Shown here one piece after another: positions 6,011 through 8,818 of a stretch of DNA of 8,818 bases. The position numbers and the translations under genes are program-made. Within the stretch, counting starts at the first letter, position 1, and each line of letters begins with the position of its first letter. The notes beneath the pieces are model-generated. The model was not told where the DNA came from, ran no database searches, and saw nothing but the letters and a program-made list of their open reading frames with translations. The stretch is from a bacterium (GTDB lineage Bacteria; Bacillota_I; Bacilli_A; RFN20; DUOF01), in NCBI GenBank assembly GCA_012839015.1, contig DUOF01000006.1:1-8818 (forward strand). The letters are read 5' to 3'.

Positions 6011-8221
6011 TTCCTCTTTGTCTGATTCCTTATCTTCCTTGACTACTTTTGAATCTTCTTTTGTTTCTTCTTTATTTAATTGAGCCTCTCCTGCCTTAAC
6101 TTTCTTATCTTCTCTTCTTTTAAGAAGATTTAGATACTTTTCTTTACCTTTCATCTTAACCTTACTAAGGTCTCCATCCCTCTTTACTATTAAACTAGCT
6201 AGGAAGGTGTTTAGTAGGTATATCCCAGTAAATAAGAATACTAGAAACAAGAGAGGTACCCAGAAGGAAAATCCCGCTTGTTTAATACTAAAACTAATGT
6301 AATATCCGTAAGGATCAATGTTTATACCATCATCTAGGAGTTGTCTACCCGCGGTATAATAACGAGCCCTCCAGGAGTCTCCTTTGGGAAAGGTAACTTT
6401 CTTAAAGGAACCTGTATAATTAAATGCTGTATAAGCTTTTTCAATATCTCTTAAACTATCTCTTCCGGTAGTATAGACAATACCTAGAACCCCTTCACCG
6501 TCATAATTAAAACTTATTTTATTTTTAATGGTTTCCTCATTAAATTGTAAACTATATAAATTATTATTATTTCTAAGTAGTACTAGTGTCTTTAAGTATT
6601 CCGCCATACTCTTATTACTGTTTAGCCTGTTCCAGTTAATAGGGTGACCAGTCTCACTAATATCACTTCTAAAACAAAGTCTCTCATAGCAAACTAGGTC
6701 TTCTCCTTCAGTTCTTATAACTTCTTCCCTAGTCTTTAAAAATTCATCACCATTATAAATATATGGGATACCACCAGATAAGAACATTGTTAGATATGCC
6801 TGTTGAATCTTTGAAATATTGTATGTTTCAGAGAATTCATTTAATCTTAACTTATCATTTAAAGTTAAACCTTCATAACTACTCAGGGCATTAATCATCT
6901 GATAGGTAGAACTTGCAATCCATTGATCTTGATAGATTAGATTCTTAACCTTACTATAATCTAAGTCCTTATGATTAATACTACTTAGAAGTGCAAATTT
7001 AACAGCTTCTAGATTATTTTCGGAATAATCTCCAGTTAGTAATCCCTTATCTTCATTATTAAACAAACTCCCAAATAAACCATCTCTTAGTGAATAATTA
7101 AATAAACTAATATCCTCATAGTTTTTAAGCTCGCTAGGTGAGAAATAACCAGGAGTTGTTTCAGAGTAGTTGCCACCTCCATAAATAAGGGCATTTTCAT
7201 TAGCCGATTTAACTACACTAGCGATTTCCCCGATTAGGGTAAGCGGATACTTTTCAATATTTCTAATACTAAAACCACCTAGTCTAAATTCACTAGCGTA
7301 GTAATCAAAAAGATCAATGATATATTTTTTAGCAAAGTCATTATCTACATTAATTACACCCTCACTAATGAATAAGTCAGGGACAAGTTTGCTCATACTA
7401 TTATAAAAGTAATTACTATAATTAATAAAATCAACCTTCATTACCACACTCATATTGTTTTGATTTAAAAAATCAATAACTTCCTTAAACTCCATGATCG
7501 GAGCATCAAATTCCTGTTCCTGAGCATATCTTCTTGAAAGTGAAAAAGGGAACATCCCTTCGTATCCTGGATTATAAGTGTCTACACCAAAATCATATAC
7601 AGGCATTAGTTCTAAGTGAGATACCTCAATTGTATTTAAATAATCAAAACCGGTCGGTTGTCCCGAGATTGAAGTTCCAGTTGAAATAACACCATAAAAT
7701 TTACCTTTATAGTTTTCAGGCCCATTCCAGGTTTGGTGACTTGAAAAGTCTTCCACATGTAAACCATAAATAAATTGCTTTGACTTCCTAGTATTAACAT
7801 CTTTCATCTCTATCCAGTTAGCAGTATTAGTCTGACTAAGATCTAAAATGACACCTTTACTACCATCAAAACTAACCGCTTTAGCATAAGGATCTATAAT
7901 ATCAAAGCTACCCTCAGTAGTAGTTACTTCATAAACGTATTCAAATCCGTGTAAGTTACCTAAGGTTGATACCCTTGAAAACCAAAGTCCTTCACTTTCT
8001 TCCATTACAAAGGAGTAGTCTTCACTTTCATTGTTTACTTTTAGAGTTATCTCACTAGCAAGTGGAGCGTAAAGTCTAAAATCTGTATATTCTACAGAAG
8101 AATCAGTTACAACGATACTACCTAGTTTAATATCTTTAAAATCAAGGCCAAGGACTACTTGATTATTAAAACCAAAGTAGAGTAACACTGCGGCTAAAAC
8201 TATAGTTATTCTTTTTATCAT
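6008..8221 (-). CDS. membrane-anchored pullulanase-like GH13 protein with degenerate active site
   Basis: A 737-residue surface protein. AGGAG lies 10 nt before the ATG. Residues 1-25 are a signal peptide. Residues 30-110 resemble the CBM48/E-set domain of pullulanases (FRLYAPLASEITL; DIIDPYAKA). The GH13 barrel starts at IYGLHVEDFSSHQTW (151-165), equivalent to YELHVRDFS, then PTGFDYLNTIEVSHLELMPV (189-208). LSGGIPYIYNGDEFLKTRE (481-499) matches the pullulanase GIPF..GEEF block, and a beta-rich C-domain follows. The four GH13 motifs are altered: MKVDFINY for MDVVYNH (261-268), GGFSIRN for GFRFDLM (315-321, nucleophile Asp position is Arg320), YGGGN for YGEGW (347-351, acid Glu position is Gly349) and IYQDQ for ESHDN. 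A membrane anchor (653-676) precedes a 58-residue Lys/Glu-rich cytoplasmic tail. It is probably a glycan-binding pseudoenzyme, by inference. Confidence 0.85.
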   Translation of the reverse strand: MIKRITIVLAAVLLYFGFNNQVVLGLDFKDIKLGSIVVTDSSVEYTDFRLYAPLASEITLKVNNESEDYSFVMEESEGLWFSRVSTLGNLHGFEYVYEVTTTEGSFDIIDPYAKAVSFDGSKGVILDLSQTNTANWIEMKDVNTRKSKQFIYGLHVEDFSSHQTWNGPENYKGKFYGVISTGTSISGQPTGFDYLNTIEVSHLELMPVYDFGVDTYNPGYEGMFPFSLSRRYAQEQEFDAPIMEFKEVIDFLNQNNMSVVMKVDFINYSNYFYNSMSKLVPDLFISEGVINVDNDFAKKYIIDLFDYYASEFRLGGFSIRNIEKYPLTLIGEIASVVKSANENALIYGGGNYSETTPGYFSPSELKNYEDISLFNYSLRDGLFGSLFNNEDKGLLTGDYSENNLEAVKFALLSSINHKDLDYSKVKNLIYQDQWIASSTYQMINALSSYEGLTLNDKLRLNEFSETYNISKIQQAYLTMFLSGGIPYIYNGDEFLKTREEVIRTEGEDLVCYERLCFRSDISETGHPINWNRLNSNKSMAEYLKTLVLLRNNNNLYSLQFNEETIKNKISFNYDGEGVLGIVYTTGRDSLRDIEKAYTAFNYTGSFKKVTFPKGDSWRARYYTAGRQLLDDGINIDPYGYYISFSIKQAGFSFWVPLLFLVFLFTGIYLLNTFLASLIVKRDGDLSKVKMKGKEKYLNLLKRREDKKVKAGEAQLNKEETKEDSKVVKEDKESDKEE

Positions 8222-8243
8222 GTGTTTTCAACTCCTATAAGTA

Positions 8244-8272
8244 ATTTTAACAAAAGCACCTAATATTAACAA
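8244..8272 (-). promoter_or_regulatory. putative promoter of the pullulanase-like gene
   Basis: Minus strand TTGTTA (8267-8272), a 17-bp spacer and TAAAAT (8244-8249), with the -35 box inside the left arm of the intergenic inverted repeat. The start would be near 8237, giving a leader of about 16 nt before the ATG at 8221. Confidence 0.5.
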
Positions 8273-8296
8273 TAAAGTTAAATGTTTATTGTTAAT
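8265..8296. promoter_or_regulatory. inverted repeat overlapping both divergent -35 boxes (candidate operator)
   Basis: Two perfect 12-bp arms, ATTAACAATAAA (8265-8276) and TTTATTGTTAAT (8285-8296), flank an 8-bp centre. Each arm contains a TTGTTA -35 box reading outward. The centre-to-centre distance of the arms is 20 bp, about two helical turns, which suits a dimeric or tetrameric regulator. The bound factor is unknown; it lacks the central CG of typical LacI-family sites. Confidence 0.5.
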
Positions 8297-8317
8297 TTCA
8301 CTATTATATATTACAAT
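8289..8317 (+). promoter_or_regulatory. putative promoter of the divergent membrane protein gene
   Basis: TTGTTA (8289-8294), a 17-bp spacer and TACAAT (8312-8317). The -35 box is inside the right arm of the inverted repeat. The start would be near 8324, with AGGAAG (8333-8338) and the ATG at 8346 following. Confidence 0.5.
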
Positions 8318-8345
8318 TTACTATGAATGAAAAGGAAGTGTACAT

Positions 8346-8818
8346 ATGGAAACTAATCAAAGCAGCTTTATAAAAAAGGCAGGAGAAACCATAAAACTTT
8401 GCTTTAAGAGTATTTATAATTCAATAGCCCTGTTCAAACTTAGAAAGAGAAGTTTTATTACCGCCCTAGGAGTGTTAGTTATTACTATCTTCCTTTCTAC
8501 TATGCCTTCTTACTTAACCTATGTTAATGAAGATGGTACTAAAATGATTAACCGTCTACCAAGATTTGAAAACGCCATGAACCACATCTTCTTAAATGAA
8601 GACTATAAAATAGACTGTGAGATAAAAGATAACTTATTAGTTTGTGATGAGGGTTACTCTCTAGAAAAGATCATTGTAACTCCTACTGGTCCTAATACTG
8701 ATGTAAAATATAACTTAATTGTAAACACTACCATGATTGACAATGAGGCCACCTATGAGCCTGCTCCTGAAAATGAGAACTTTATCTATTTTGGTAGAGA
8801 AGGCTTCATCGCTAAATA
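8346..8818 (+). CDS. membrane protein, possibly DUF1189 (MalA/YvdJ-like), 3' end cut by window edge
   Basis: An open frame of 157 codons runs off the window edge. The ATG follows AGGAAG (8333-8338) at 7 nt. Residues 1-36 are amphipathic and basic (KSIYNSIALFKLRKRS), then a membrane segment at about 37-58 (FITALGVLVITIFLSTMPSY), then a hydrophilic, probably extracellular domain with LPRFENAMNHIF and DYKIDCEIKDNLLVC. The layout (basic N-terminus, one helix, then a small extracytoplasmic domain with an IKDNLLVCDEG-like block) resembles DUF1189 proteins, which include the B. subtilis yvdJ and streptococcal malA products in maltodextrin operons; this family call is tentative. C91 and C100 may form a disulfide. 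The gene is divergent from the pullulanase-like gene and shares the inverted repeat with it, which suggests a common signal and perhaps a joint surface role. Confidence 0.7.
   Translation, partial: METNQSSFIKKAGETIKLCFKSIYNSIALFKLRKRSFITALGVLVITIFLSTMPSYLTYVNEDGTKMINRLPRFENAMNHIFLNEDYKIDCEIKDNLLVCDEGYSLEKIIVTPTGPNTDVKYNLIVNTTMIDNEATYEPAPENENFIYFGREGFIAK

Overview
The window looks like chromosomal DNA from a low-GC Gram-positive or Mollicutes-related lineage (Bacilli in the broad sense). The evidence is a very AT-rich background, sigma-A type promoters with 17-bp spacers, AGGAG/AGGTG ribosome binding sites, tRNA genes that all encode their 3' CCA, and a tRNA order that, from memory, matches part of the Bacillus subtilis trnB cluster. 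Tryptophan is written TGG and all complete genes stop with TAA or TAG, so nothing requires UGA reassignment. An exact taxon cannot be assigned.

Layout: (1) 1-1443, minus strand: a PemK/MazF-like protein with an N-terminal extension (truncated by the window edge), a two-TM protein with a long acidic tail, and a small three-TM protein with its own terminator. (2) 1502-2497, minus strand: ten tRNA genes. Nine (Arg-Pro-Ala-Met-Ile2-Ser-fMet-Asp-Phe) form one operon with a strong promoter and a terminator. tRNA-Cys lies upstream with its own promoter. (3) 2364-3332, minus strand: a LytR-CpsA-Psr (LCP) protein whose reading frame runs without a stop through the tRNA-Cys promoter and the whole tRNA-Cys gene. 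(4) 3437-5954, plus strand: a TVP38/DedA-type (VTT) membrane protein, then RNase J with its own promoter. (5) 6008-8221, minus strand: a secreted, membrane-anchored pullulanase-like GH13 protein whose catalytic motifs appear degenerate, convergent with RNase J and separated from it by a bidirectional terminator. (6) 8346 to the end, plus strand: the first 157 codons of a membrane protein that may belong to the DUF1189 (MalA/YvdJ) group.

The most interesting part is the 6-8.8 kb region. A surface glycosidase-fold protein with a signal peptide and a C-terminal anchor has lost the residues that define GH13 chemistry. It is divergent from a membrane protein that may belong to a family found in maltodextrin operons. 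Between the two genes a perfect 12-bp inverted repeat contains the -35 boxes of two symmetrically placed divergent promoters, which suggests joint control by one regulator. An inferred model is a glycan-binding or sensing surface pair rather than a degrading enzyme. The second point of interest is the overlap of the LCP frame with a tRNA gene, next to an A7 run where a one-base change would give a stop just before the tRNA promoter.
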